DNA from: a virus
Virus record (IMG/VR): IMGVR_UViG_3300024999_000173
Location: 1 to 45,432 of that record
Reading direction: 5' to 3' (one strand)
Length of the DNA stretch: 45,432 nt
Made by a program: the position numbers and the translations under genes. Under the pieces are notes generated by a model that did not search any database, had not been told where the DNA came from, and worked only from the letters and a program-made list of their open reading frames with translations. Of this stretch, positions 1 through 7,878 are shown in pieces. Every line of letters begins with the position of its first letter. Position 1 is the stretch's first letter.

Positions 1-15
1 TTTTCCGTTTTGGGG
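1..15. other. Fold-back artefact at contig start
   Basis: These 15 bases are the exact reverse complement of bases 56-70 (TTTTCCGTTTTGGGG against CCCCAAAACGGAAAA). In the second copy of this region, at the right end of the window, the base before the shared block is different and continues the open tail-fibre frame. The 15 bases are therefore most simply an assembly or amplification fold-back, not phage sequence. Confidence 0.75.
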
Positions 16-141
16 CATATTGTGCATGTACCTGTTGCCGGCTCACCACAACCAGCCCCAAAACGGAAAACCCACACACCCCCAGTTGCACCAATATTAG
101 CGGCTATAGTTAATATATGCTCTCCAGCGGATGGAATGGTT
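16..141. repeat. Terminal direct repeat, left copy (circular overlap)
   Basis: These 126 bp are identical to 45307-45432. The tail-fibre gene reads from 716 down to 16 and continues at 45306 with no frame change (701 + 586 = 1287 nt, exactly 429 codons). The repeat is therefore the overlap produced when a circular or circularly permuted genome is assembled linearly, and one copy should be removed. Confidence 0.9.
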
Positions 142-716
142 GTATCCATCGCCAAGGCCCCGTCAACGTAAAACGTCATTGTGCCTGATGGCATTATCGA
201 AGGGATGAATATATGTTTCAATCGCAACCCACCATCAGTTATCGCCCGCACCCGCAGGGAATAGCTAGTATTGGCCAAGACCGTAAGATTTTGTGATATA
301 ATATATCTCGCCGCAACAGTAGTGGTTGTTATGCTGCCATTCGTATTTACCGTCATGGTTCCAGGTGTTCCTATGGTGGTAACTGGCCAATTTGTCGGAC
401 CTGTTCCTGGCGTCCCACTCACAGCCCCCTCAAGCTTGGAGTTCTGCAACAGGTTGCTATACGCAGGCTGCACCATCACCCCCCGCAGCGGATGATTGAC
501 AGGCCACGGGACCATGTTGCCTGAAGCGTCGGGCTGGAGGCCCGCTGCTGAGGTTTGGATTCGGGGGCCGACGGGGCAGGTGGATGGGGTCTTGGCGTTC
601 CAGAGGGATAAAAGTTCCGGAAATTCAGGAATCGCGGGAAGTAAAATAGGGTTATTCCGCTTTTTATCCCGGAGATCCCACAACAGCCATGCCATGTATT
701 TATAGGATTTTTTCAT
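16..716 (-). CDS. Tail fibre/spike-like protein, N-terminal part (continues at 45306)
   Basis: This is the first 233 codons of a 428-residue protein that the window cuts in two; the rest is at 44721-45306. The ATG at 716-714 overlaps the endolysin stop as ATGA, so the genes are translationally coupled. Residues 1-80 are a polar leader with a conserved-looking WLLWDLRDKK start. From about residue 95 there is a beta-rich region resembling carbohydrate-binding modules (NLLQNSKLEG, then repeated ITDGG/TMTFYVDG strands, ending WVFRFGAGCG). No catalytic motif was recognised. Virion receptor-binding or spike function is inferred from this build and from its place after the lysis genes in the late operon. 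I checked the frame base by base and it is open throughout. Confidence 0.75.
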
Positions 717-1285
717 ACTCTCCTAAACCAGCCCCGGAACCCCTCGTGCAAAGGGTTATTTTTATAATGAATATACTGCTCACCATTCATACAATTTAAA
801 AGGATGGATTCGTTTAATTCGTCACTTCCCGGCCTCGACACGATACATCGACCAAGAGTCTTGATAGTGATGCTTCCCAACTGGCCGTCAACTTTAATGT
901 CGGGGTAAGTTTTGCCGTGCTGGTTTAACATGTTAAGGGCAATCTGTAAAAATTCCACGGCTCTGGTAACGCCCATATTTACTGACGTATCAAACAATTC
1001 CTTGGCTACCGGCAGAGAAACAAGAGCAACTTCGTCACCTTGGAATCGATCCCAAAAGTTTATTCTGTAAAATTTCTTGACGTGCGGTAAAAGTTCTTTC
1101 TGAACGGCCAGCGGGACTTTGCCATCTTTTTTATATCTGTCAATTATCGGCCACCCCATCCAGGATTTCCAATATACTCTGGAAATACCCGCGTAAGTTT
1201 CTTTACCGGGGTCGCCCTTCACGTTTGAAAGGTTTCTACCTTCCATGCGTTCAGTTTCTTCAAAGGATATTTCAAAAGGGTCCAT
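713..1285 (-). CDS. Endolysin, glycoside hydrolase 108-like muramidase
   Basis: This 190-residue protein would cleave the glycan backbone of peptidoglycan at lysis. The N-terminus carries the GH108 pattern, a Glu in ETERMEG followed by a DPGKETYAGIS segment at about residues 10-35 that corresponds to the family's EGG...DPGG.T.GIS signature. The C-terminal part (about residues 110-190, DIKVDGQLGSIT) looks like the peptidoglycan-binding domain often fused in this family. No signal peptide or membrane segment is visible, so export probably needs the membrane protein encoded just upstream. The start overlaps the preceding gene's stop. The length is normal for phage members. Confidence 0.85.
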   Translation of the reverse strand: MDPFEISFEETERMEGRNLSNVKGDPGKETYAGISRVYWKSWMGWPIIDRYKKDGKVPLAVQKELLPHVKKFYRINFWDRFQGDEVALVSLPVAKELFDTSVNMGVTRAVEFLQIALNMLNQHGKTYPDIKVDGQLGSITIKTLGRCIVSRPGSDELNESILLNCMNGEQYIHYKNNPLHEGFRGWFRRV

Positions 1286-1722
1286 TATTTTCTACCAAGT
1301 TTTTTACTTTCTTCAGCCATATCCCTTTCTTTTAATTGCAAGTATGTAAGTGTAGAGATGTTGGCATTCATGTCGGTAATTGATCTCAAAAGTGCTTCGT
1401 ATCTTTCTTCTGTTCGTGCTTGGCCAGTGGCCAGCGCACTAACTTGGTCAGATATTTTTTTCACATCGGCTGCAGCCGTCCCGATACTGGCTGCATATTG
1501 TGCCTTCATATCATCTCTAACTTCTCTAGTGTAAATGTATGCCCCGCCAATTGATAGTGTTACTAAGATAGACCAACCAACAATCCGATTTTGCCAAGTA
1601 AGCATCTTGGGAATGTTGTCGGTCAATTCCTGCATATTTTTCCGTCGTTCTACTTCAACCCCATGCAACGCGCACTGCCCATCTTCACCAAAGGTACATT
1701 TTCCTGTTTCATGGGCAGTCAC
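1285..1722 (-). CDS. Single-pass membrane coiled-coil protein, possible holin or lysis accessory
   Basis: This 145-residue protein has an N-terminal cytoplasmic-type segment with a Cys pair (CTFGEDGQC, residues 9-17). One strong membrane helix follows at about residues 46-64, then a long alpha-helical, coiled-coil-prone tail (about 70-140) rich in Ala, Glu and Lys. It lies directly before the endolysin with touching stop and start, the usual place of a holin. A single helix with a long tail is also compatible with an inner-membrane spanin or a signal-anchor accessory protein. The family was not recognised, so the lysis role rests on position and topology. Confidence 0.6.
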   Translation of the reverse strand: MTAHETGKCTFGEDGQCALHGVEVERRKNMQELTDNIPKMLTWQNRIVGWSILVTLSIGGAYIYTREVRDDMKAQYAASIGTAAADVKKISDQVSALATGQARTEERYEALLRSITDMNANISTLTYLQLKERDMAEESKKLGRK

Positions 1723-1749
1723 TGTTCATCACTCCTATTATAAAATATA

Positions 1750-2145
1750 CTACGCTTCGTACACTTTTCGATTAAATTTCTTTGATCCCTTTTTAAGCAT
1801 GTGGAATCTTATAACCATGGTTAACTGCCTGCCGACAAATGGCCAGATACCTTTCCTAATCACCGTGTCATGGTAAAACTGATCTGCTTTGGGCTGCTCA
1901 TCGTGCGGCAATCGCCCACTATTTATTAAATCACAAAGAATATCATGACCACAGGATGCTTCAATTGTCTGATCGATATCTGGAAATGGTCCACTATTTC
2001 CGTCCCAGGGATAACCTTGATAAATCTCCAGTTTGCCGGATGGGTATAAATGGAAAAATTTATCTGATATGTCGTAACCGTAAACTGTTGTCTGTACAGA
2101 AAAATTCTCGGCTACAACGTATTCGTATCCTTTCCAGTATTTCAC
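1750..2145 (-). CDS. DUF1353-like protein
   Basis: This 131-residue soluble protein has a central GYPWDGNSGPFPDID segment followed by ASCGHDILCDLI, the pattern of the DUF1353 family that is common beside phage lysis genes and has no established function. It starts with GTG at 2145-2143, overlapping the stop of the 29-codon zinc-ribbon gene (GTGA), which fixes the start. The C-terminus is basic (KKGSKKFNRK). It lies between the exported protein and the lysis membrane protein. Confidence 0.7.
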   Translation of the reverse strand: MKYWKGYEYVVAENFSVQTTVYGYDISDKFFHLYPSGKLEIYQGYPWDGNSGPFPDIDQTIEASCGHDILCDLINSGRLPHDEQPKADQFYHDTVIRKGIWPFVGRQLTMVIRFHMLKKGSKKFNRKVYEA

Positions 2146-2231
2146 AGATCACCGGCATCTTCATTGGGGTAGTTACATATCGGACATCTCGGTCCTTTGT
2201 ATTTATGGCCGCATTCTTTGCAAATTACCAT
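2142..2231 (-). CDS. 29-residue zinc-ribbon microprotein
   Basis: ATG at 2231-2229 overlaps the stop of the upstream exported-protein gene, and its TGA overlaps the GTG start of the DUF1353 gene. Both ends are therefore coupled to neighbours. The product begins MVICKECGHKYK and continues GPRCPICNYP, giving two CxxC knuckles at residues 4-7 and 15-18. This is a complete rubredoxin-like zinc knuckle with almost nothing else. The function is unknown. The double overlap and four well-placed cysteines are the evidence that it is real. Confidence 0.65.
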   Translation of the reverse strand: MVICKECGHKYKGPRCPICNYPNEDAGDL

Positions 2232-3019
2232 TGCATCAGTACCTCTTTACTGTTATTTCCGTATGGGGCATGAAGATAAATTCCACCGTGTGCCGTGCCC
2301 CGATCTGCGTCGCCAGTTCCGTTGGGCAGCCCATTACCCGGCTTATATAAAAACCCATCTTTCTCAGCGCGGGAATCTCTGTTGCAGGTGTCCTCTCTAT
2401 CCCGGCAATTCTTGTTCGGGTCTTTGACCACGAAAGTCAGTCCGTCCGAAAAGGTGAATTTTACCGGACCTGAGCCAAGGGAGTCGCCTCTTTTATTAAT
2501 TCGCCACGCCCATCTTCCGCCGTTCCTTTGCCCGTATGCCTTATATGTCACAGAGTTCTTGTACGTTCCTGGGGTTGCTGGTCCTGTCGTCTCGCCAGAT
2601 GTCCCACTGTTGGCCACATAGGTGACACCGTCCGACATTTTAATCACGAACACCAGCGGTCGCGTATATTGGTCGCCGGATTTAATCAGCAGAAAAACGG
2701 GTGCACCTTTATGTGGGACCCCTTTCCTCGCTACTTCGCCATTTACCGATACCGAGACAACCGACCCGTCCTGCAGTGTCCTGAACAAAATCCCCGCAGA
2801 ACCGTTCCCCTGATCCGTCGATCTTTCGAAGGTGATCGGGTGAGGAAAAACTTTTATCCCTGTTGACGGCACAACTGGATCGGGTACAGGTATCGTTGTC
2901 CCGCCCGGAAAATACTGGGCACAAAGTGCATTGCACTCGTTGAGGGACTGTGGGATACTTATCGCCCCTGCAGGTACCGCCCATAACAGGATAAGGGCCA
3001 GGACAAGGCGGAACATCAA
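2225..3019 (-). CDS. Exported protein of unknown function
   Basis: This 264-residue protein has a clear signal peptide (MMFRLVLALILLWAVPAGA) and a likely cleavage after AGA. The mature part is beta-rich and polar. It has a strand motif GTYKNSVTYKAYGQRNGGRWAWRIN near residue 160-180 and a Cys pair (NCRDREDTC) near 210. The start overlaps the stop of the lipoprotein gene. Export of a late protein from a lysis-proximal gene suggests envelope modification or superinfection exclusion, but no family was recognised. Confidence 0.7.
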   Translation of the reverse strand: MMFRLVLALILLWAVPAGAISIPQSLNECNALCAQYFPGGTTIPVPDPVVPSTGIKVFPHPITFERSTDQGNGSAGILFRTLQDGSVVSVSVNGEVARKGVPHKGAPVFLLIKSGDQYTRPLVFVIKMSDGVTYVANSGTSGETTGPATPGTYKNSVTYKAYGQRNGGRWAWRINKRGDSLGSGPVKFTFSDGLTFVVKDPNKNCRDREDTCNRDSRAEKDGFLYKPGNGLPNGTGDADRGTAHGGIYLHAPYGNNSKEVLMQW

Positions 3020-3441
3020 TCTACCTCCTCAACTGTTCCCTGTGGCGGGATAACATCTTCAAGCCCCTCCGGTTCAGCAATTTCTTCAGCAGGAAGTGTA
3101 GGATCCAGGAAAACTGGAACCGCTGGCACGGGCTTAACCTCTTCCTTGACCTGGGTCGTGGTGGTAGAGGTCGTAGTTTTCTGCGACAGATCCGGCATAA
3201 GTTTACCAACGGCATCCCGGATTCCGCCAAGTGCCGCCAAACCACCATCAGTTGCAGCAGAACCCGAAGCATCTTGAGTGGGGGTCGTAGCGGTGGTTAA
3301 ACCTTGTGCGTCAGTGCGCATGGTGCCCTTGGAACTACCATTGGTGGTCTGGTTAAATGCGACATCTGTCGGGCTGTAGTTTACCGAACAGCCGACTAAC
3401 AATAGCCCCAGTGTAAGTCCTGCGATCAAAGTTTTTATCAT
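3016..3441 (-). CDS. Predicted lipoprotein (possible outer-membrane spanin or exclusion protein)
   Basis: The N-terminus is a lipoprotein signal peptide with lipobox LLVGC, so Cys18 would be acylated. The mature 124 residues are low complexity: Thr/Ser/Gly-rich, then Pro/Glu-rich (VKEEVKPVPAVPV), ending in an acidic tail. It is immediately upstream of another exported protein in the lysis-proximal part of the late operon. An o-spanin role fits the position, but the protein is larger than most and no i-spanin partner is obvious. The leader contains ACAACCACCAGAGGG before the ATG, a variant of the recurring leader motif. Confidence 0.65.
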   Translation of the reverse strand: MIKTLIAGLTLGLLLVGCSVNYSPTDVAFNQTTNGSSKGTMRTDAQGLTTATTPTQDASGSAATDGGLAALGGIRDAVGKLMPDLSQKTTTSTTTTQVKEEVKPVPAVPVFLDPTLPAEEIAEPEGLEDVIPPQGTVEEVD

Positions 3442-3468
3442 TTTGTCCCTCTGGTGGTTGTGCGATAA

Positions 3469-3753
3469 CTACTTTTGATTTTTGGCCCTTTTAATTGCAT
3501 CGGCCAGCTTTACCCCGCTGGCTACCAAATTACAAATGAAAAGGGAATGAGATTCCATGATTTTGGCCGTTTCGGCGGTCAATTTTGCCTCAGCAGCAAT
3601 CTCCGCCAGTTTTGCTTTCTCCTGGGCTGCTTTCTCAGCGTCAAGTTTCTCCTGGGCTGCTTTCTCAGCGTCAAGTTTCTCCTGGGCTGCTTTCTCAGCG
3701 TCAAGTTTCTCCTGGGCTGCTTTCTCAGCCTTTTCTTTTGCTGTATCTGCCAT
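3469..3753 (-). CDS. Coiled-coil protein with decapeptide repeats
   Basis: This 94-residue protein starts MADTAKEKAEKAAQ, followed by perfect repeats of EKLDAEKAAQ, then an Ala/Lys/Glu helix and a non-repetitive C-terminal domain (about residues 62-94, SLFICNLVASGVKLADAIKRAK). The charge pattern predicts one long helix. It lies between the decoration-like protein and the lipoprotein, with a strong AAGGAGG ribosome-binding site. The role is unknown; a virion-associated or scaffold-like helical protein is possible. Confidence 0.7.
   Translation of the reverse strand: MADTAKEKAEKAAQEKLDAEKAAQEKLDAEKAAQEKLDAEKAAQEKAKLAEIAAEAKLTAETAKIMESHSLFICNLVASGVKLADAIKRAKNQK
3616..3729. repeat. 30-bp tandem repeat inside a gene
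   Basis: There are three consecutive identical 30-bp units (3631-3660, 3661-3690, 3691-3720) flanked by partial copies on both sides. Each encodes the decapeptide EKLDAEKAAQ. Nucleotide identity, including third positions, indicates recent expansion by slippage or unequal recombination. Confidence 0.95.
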
Positions 3754-3859
3754 TATTATTCCTCCTTAAAACCTTGCCACCCGGACCCCGACCAGTGGCC
3801 GAGGAGTTCCCCTGGTTTAGAATCCGGGGGCAAAGAAATCAGTGTATACTTTTAAATAA

Positions 3860-4426
3860 TTAGAACGCGTTCCCTAAGGCAATTCGTCGCCAGTTGGCAG
3901 CCTGATTACCGGTCAACACACAATAATAAAGATAGGTGTCATCGATGTAACAATCACCAGCCTCGCCCATGGTACCATCCACCCCCGCTGCAACTGCACC
4001 CAAAGTGGTTGCGTCAAAAATATTGCTGGCATGAGTGAGGGTTTCCGTAGTGACAATGGCATCGCCAGCTATACCGGGAACCCTGGCAGTAAGAGCAAGA
4101 TCATCGCCAACGAAAGCAGCTGCACAATCCACCGTTGGGTGCAAAGTGTTAAGGGTATCGGTACCTTTCAACGCCTTCACAATGTTGAGTTTGGTAGCCG
4201 CTTCACTGGCCCCCATATCGATTTCACCGGCTGCAGCTGCCGTACCGTTGGCCTTGAACGTGTAGACTACCGAACCGATGGTCATGGTGTCTTCCGCCGT
4301 GACCGGTTCTGCAATAGTAAGTTTTCCAGCCGCTTTAACAGCACAAACTGGGGTACCGGTCGTGGGCAACTTTTTATTGAAGCTGGCCACCCCCGTTTTT
4401 CCCCTTCTCAATCCAATAGCATTCAT
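3860..4426 (-). CDS. Head decoration/fibre-like structural protein
   Basis: This 188-residue protein has a central domain (about residues 33-152) of the type MTIGSVVYTFKA...GASEAATKLNIVKAL...HPTVDCAAAFVGDDLALTARVPGIAGDAI. This is a beta-sandwich repeat widely seen in phage head-decoration and virion surface proteins. It follows the major capsid gene directly, the usual place for a decoration protein. The C-terminal part (TYLYYCVLTGNQAANWRRIALG) ends in aromatics. The exact role is inferred. Confidence 0.65.
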   Translation of the reverse strand: MNAIGLRRGKTGVASFNKKLPTTGTPVCAVKAAGKLTIAEPVTAEDTMTIGSVVYTFKANGTAAAAGEIDMGASEAATKLNIVKALKGTDTLNTLHPTVDCAAAFVGDDLALTARVPGIAGDAIVTTETLTHASNIFDATTLGAVAAGVDGTMGEAGDCYIDDTYLYYCVLTGNQAANWRRIALGNAF

Positions 4427-4470
4427 CTCGTACCTCCGTAGTTAACGGTTAATGTTATACTTCGAAGGAA

Positions 4471-5481
4471 TTAGCCGTTGGTCTGGATGAAAACCATGCC
4501 AACATTCTTACGAGCCATGACCCGATTCCAGTTAGCTGCGAGAGCCAATTCTGCTAGGGTGGCAGACTGACCGGCAACATTGGCCGACAAGAAGGCAAAC
4601 CCGTGCGGATGGATGATATCAGCCCGACGAGAATGGATGATATCCTGTCCGCCACCGTAACCGGCGTTGGCAACCCGCTCAAGCTCGGACGGCAGAAGAA
4701 CGTTACCCTTACCATATTCGATTGCGCCACGGGCAAAGAGAATGGTGGTGTAGGTGATGCGATTGGCACCAGCAACAGCAGGCATACCATCATCGACGAT
4801 AACCACGTAACCCAGGTAAGTGGGGATATTAATCTCGCCACGGGCGTTGGGGATATAGTCGATCAAATTCTGCTTCTGCAGATTGGTATAAACGACCGAA
4901 TGCATGGAAATAGCAGCGAGGGAATCCTTTGCGTCGCCCATGGTCTGCGCACCATCGATAATCACGTCAGCGGAAATCATGTCAGCAGCAAGAATCGGCA
5001 GGGCCGCGTCGGTAGCAACGTCTTTCAGCATGTCGCTGGCATCATTGGCAACGTTATCGGCCAACAGACCCATGGCAGACTGAATGACTCGTTTCTGCAT
5101 CTGGGTTGCCCACCAACCACCAATTTTATTAGTAATGGCAGCAAGAGGGTCAATCAGAGCCAGTTCACGGGCCAGATCCATGGTGGACCAGGATTTGTGA
5201 AGATCAGCCCGACGATAGATCATCTTGGCTCCGCCGATATTGGCAGGGGTGGCCAGATGGGTAGGATCGTCGTCGATATAATCCGGTTCACCAGTAGTGG
5301 CCAGGGGGCTGAAGAACGGGAGTTCTCCAATATTGCCGCCGACAGAGGCCATATTACTAATTACGGGATTTTCAGCCATAACCCCGGACTGAATAAATAG
5401 ATTCTTTTCGGTTGCGGCCTCGTCAGTGGCGGCATCAAAAACCAACGGTACATAGACGTTTGCAAGCTGCGTAGTTGCCAT
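4471..5481 (-). CDS. Major capsid protein
   Basis: This 336-residue protein follows the scaffold gene and has a strong AAGGAG ribosome-binding site. The sequence pattern (MATTQLANVYVPLVF start, GELPFFSPL, DLARELALIDPLAAITNKIGGWWATQMQKR, a Val-rich YVVIVDDGMP strand near residue 230) matches the HK97-fold capsid group annotated as Gp13-like coat proteins. It has no N-terminal delta domain, which agrees with a separate scaffold gene. It would form the icosahedral shell. Confidence 0.85.
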   Translation of the reverse strand: MATTQLANVYVPLVFDAATDEAATEKNLFIQSGVMAENPVISNMASVGGNIGELPFFSPLATTGEPDYIDDDPTHLATPANIGGAKMIYRRADLHKSWSTMDLARELALIDPLAAITNKIGGWWATQMQKRVIQSAMGLLADNVANDASDMLKDVATDAALPILAADMISADVIIDGAQTMGDAKDSLAAISMHSVVYTNLQKQNLIDYIPNARGEINIPTYLGYVVIVDDGMPAVAGANRITYTTILFARGAIEYGKGNVLLPSELERVANAGYGGGQDIIHSRRADIIHPHGFAFLSANVAGQSATLAELALAANWNRVMARKNVGMVFIQTNG

Positions 5482-5547
5482 TTTATTTTACTCCTTGTGA
5501 TTGTTGTTTAGAGATAGCCCTAGGCAACCGTCATAAACGGCTTTCTC

Positions 5548-6210
5548 TCATCGATACTGTCGTTTCAACCTGTTATAAAGCTCGATGTTTGTTTTGGCAA
5601 GCCTTGCCTGCTCAGTAAGATTGTAGTCCGGGGATTTCTTGTCGAAGTATTTAGCCTCCGAGTTCATACCATCCCCGCCCCCACCGTTGGCTCCGCCACC
5701 AGAATTACCGGAAACCACGAAATGTTTTCCAACTTCTGACGCGGCCCATTCCTTAACGAAATCAGTTACTTTTTTGTCCCCGACCATGGCCTTACCAGTG
5801 TCGTCTACTGCAATATTGGGTAAAATGTTGTTGATGGCAATATCAAACAATGGGGCCGGAATACTGATGCCACTGGAAGTAATAGCAGAAACCACAGCAT
5901 TTTTCTTATTCATGGCGAGAATGGTTTCCTTGGCAGCAGAAAGATCAGAAACGAGTTTGCCGGTTTCTTTGTCTTTTTCGGCCTTCAGAGTATCATAGAG
6001 TTTTTTATACTCGCCTTTTTCCTCGTCACCTTTTTTCTTGATATCTTCTAATTCGGTCTTGGCGGCAAGAAGACTATCGATGTCGATGTCTTTAACCTTG
6101 TCAGCCACTTCGCTCAGCTTCTTTATTTTGCCGAGAAGCTCCGAATTTTTGGATTTCAGTCCTTCAGTAGCAGCGTCCACTGCAGCTTTAATTTCTTCCT
6201 CGGTAGCCAT
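5548..6210 (-). CDS. Capsid scaffold protein
   Basis: This 220-residue protein has an N-terminal two-thirds that is a highly charged coiled coil (about residues 1-105, KSKNSELLGKIKKLSEVADKV type). A globular segment follows (110-160), then a Gly-rich linker (SGGGANGGGGDG) and a basic C-terminus (YNRLKRQYR). This build and the position between portal and capsid genes are typical of scaffolds that organise procapsid assembly. No protease motif was seen. The leader carries ACCACCACACAGGAG. Confidence 0.8.
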   Translation of the reverse strand: MATEEEIKAAVDAATEGLKSKNSELLGKIKKLSEVADKVKDIDIDSLLAAKTELEDIKKKGDEEKGEYKKLYDTLKAEKDKETGKLVSDLSAAKETILAMNKKNAVVSAITSSGISIPAPLFDIAINNILPNIAVDDTGKAMVGDKKVTDFVKEWAASEVGKHFVVSGNSGGGANGGGGDGMNSEAKYFDKKSPDYNLTEQARLAKTNIELYNRLKRQYR

Positions 6211-6231
6211 AATTTTCTCCTGTGTGGTGGT

Positions 6232-7704
6232 TTAGGCGTTGCGTCGATCTATTTTTAATTTTGATTCGGGGTCCGGGGGTTCAGGGAGATCATCGTCTTC
6301 TTCCTCTTTACCCTCAGCCTTGGCCAGGGATTCAGTCTTCTTTACTTCATCCTCCAGCCGTTTCTTTTGCTCAGCAGAAATGGCGGCGAGTTCATCCTCA
6401 ATTTTTCTGTCGCCGTCCACAACATCGCCACTTTTCAGAGTATTGAAAAGGGTTTCGTAGGAAATTGATCCCTTGATCCAGGCCGTGACGTACGACAACA
6501 TATCTGATCCAGTAAGGACGGACGGCATAAAGTCAGAGTTGATATTGAGAGTGACTGATGCCGGATCTTCTTTCTTCCACCAGGAAATCACCCGCACTGC
6601 CTCTGTAATTTCTCTCGACAAAACCCTGGTGATCCCCGCCAGCGACGAGGTTTCTGCGTTGGAACGGATGGCAGCAGCAAGGGCGGATTCATCATTGGAT
6701 GATTTTTCCGGGGCCAAAATTCGACTGGCCAGGATCACGATCATCTCAATAACTGATTCAATGGCTTTGGCAATCTGCGTAAGACCTGCACCGGTAAACT
6801 CCAGCATACCACACTGGCAATTTTCATCAAGGAACCACAAGGTGGTCGGTCCGATGGATTTCGGAGCACCCGGATCATCCTTACTCATGCCGGAAACCCA
6901 GGGAGTCGGCAGGGCGACATAGTGTAAGCCGTGCTTATAATCGGCATCCAGTTGGTAGTGGTGAATATTTTGGTCGGCCACTGATAGCAAGGGTGGGTAC
7001 TTCACCTTGATGCCGCCGTGAATATAGAACGGAATAAAAGTCAACTCTTTGCCGTCACGTAGGGGAAAAATATCTGCTTCAATCTGTTCGCTATCTTTAT
7101 TGAATAGCCGCTGCCGGTATTTCCCGCCAAACAGATCCAGGACCCGGTATTGATATTCTTCGTCGGTGCTGAACTCGTCGTCGCCAATTACCTGTATTTT
7201 TTCACACAGGACCACCATCGACAGGACTTCAACATTGTTTACCAGCGAGGTTCGCCAGTTAATGATGTCGTTTACGCCGTAGAACAGTAAACGCGGAAAG
7301 ATGTTATTATTGATCTCATCGGCAACTGTCAGTGTTTCCTTAACCAGTGGCATGTCCACCAGGGTGCCACAGCGACCATAAGTGAGAAAGTGCTCAAGCA
7401 AATTGCCCACGTAAGTGTTGATGTCGTTACCTTTACCGTCGATATTAATCGATTCAAATCCGCCCACTTCCACTTTCTTGCGCATTACCATACCGCAGAA
7501 TGCTTCGATGGTGCGTTTGGTAAAGGTTACGAACGATCCCCGATTTTTATAGGCAGTGTAGGCATCATCTGTCATGCCAATAAGGCGCGGCAGATAAGTT
7601 TCTCCGTAGGCGTGGATAACTTTCTCGCAAGAACAGGCATGGGTCATTTTTTCCCATTCGCTGATCATTGCGGTGTAGTCAATATGGGCGTTATCTACAG
7701 ACAT
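6232..7704 (-). CDS. Portal protein (DUF4055-like)
   Basis: This 490-residue protein has an N-terminus (WEKMTHACSCEKVIHAYGETYLP followed by DDAYTAYKNRGSFVTFTKRTIEAFCGMVMRKK) that matches the DUF4055 portal pattern. It would form the dodecameric ring through which DNA is packaged. The C-terminal 60 residues are a charged helix (EQKKRLEDEVKKTESLAKAEGKEEEDDD). The gene overlaps the 60-residue zinc-protein gene by 10 bp. The order terminase, portal, scaffold, capsid is standard. Confidence 0.85.
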   Translation of the reverse strand: MSVDNAHIDYTAMISEWEKMTHACSCEKVIHAYGETYLPRLIGMTDDAYTAYKNRGSFVTFTKRTIEAFCGMVMRKKVEVGGFESINIDGKGNDINTYVGNLLEHFLTYGRCGTLVDMPLVKETLTVADEINNNIFPRLLFYGVNDIINWRTSLVNNVEVLSMVVLCEKIQVIGDDEFSTDEEYQYRVLDLFGGKYRQRLFNKDSEQIEADIFPLRDGKELTFIPFYIHGGIKVKYPPLLSVADQNIHHYQLDADYKHGLHYVALPTPWVSGMSKDDPGAPKSIGPTTLWFLDENCQCGMLEFTGAGLTQIAKAIESVIEMIVILASRILAPEKSSNDESALAAAIRSNAETSSLAGITRVLSREITEAVRVISWWKKEDPASVTLNINSDFMPSVLTGSDMLSYVTAWIKGSISYETLFNTLKSGDVVDGDRKIEDELAAISAEQKKRLEDEVKKTESLAKAEGKEEEDDDLPEPPDPESKLKIDRRNA

Positions 7705-7877
7705 TTTGTGGCCTCAAGATAACATATGCTACATAGGGGAACGGACTTGCATTCGGTGCATTTTTCCAACGGTTGGTGTTTGAACAACCGATCCAAGCAT
7801 GTATATAACTGTTTGCCTTGTTCCATGGTCATTTTTACCGATTCGCCGTTAATGGGTACATGAAAACACTTCGTCAT
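7695..7877 (-). CDS. 60-residue Cys-rich protein between terminase and portal
   Basis: The ATG at 7877 lies just after the large-terminase stop (7879). A longer upstream extension of the frame would sit entirely inside the terminase gene and is not needed. The product begins MTKCFHVPINGE, has a short helical middle, and ends in a Cys cluster (CTECKSVPLCSICYLEATKC) that could bind zinc. The family was not recognised. Its place in the packaging module suggests a structural or packaging accessory. Confidence 0.6.
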   Translation of the reverse strand: MTKCFHVPINGESVKMTMEQGKQLYTCLDRLFKHQPLEKCTECKSVPLCSICYLEATKCL

Positions 7878-7878
7878 T

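Noticed and set aside
1-70. Terminal hairpin as a covalently closed or protein-primed genome end
   Set aside because: The second copy of the region shows a continuous open fibre frame without the 15 fold-back bases, so the hairpin is better explained as an artefact.
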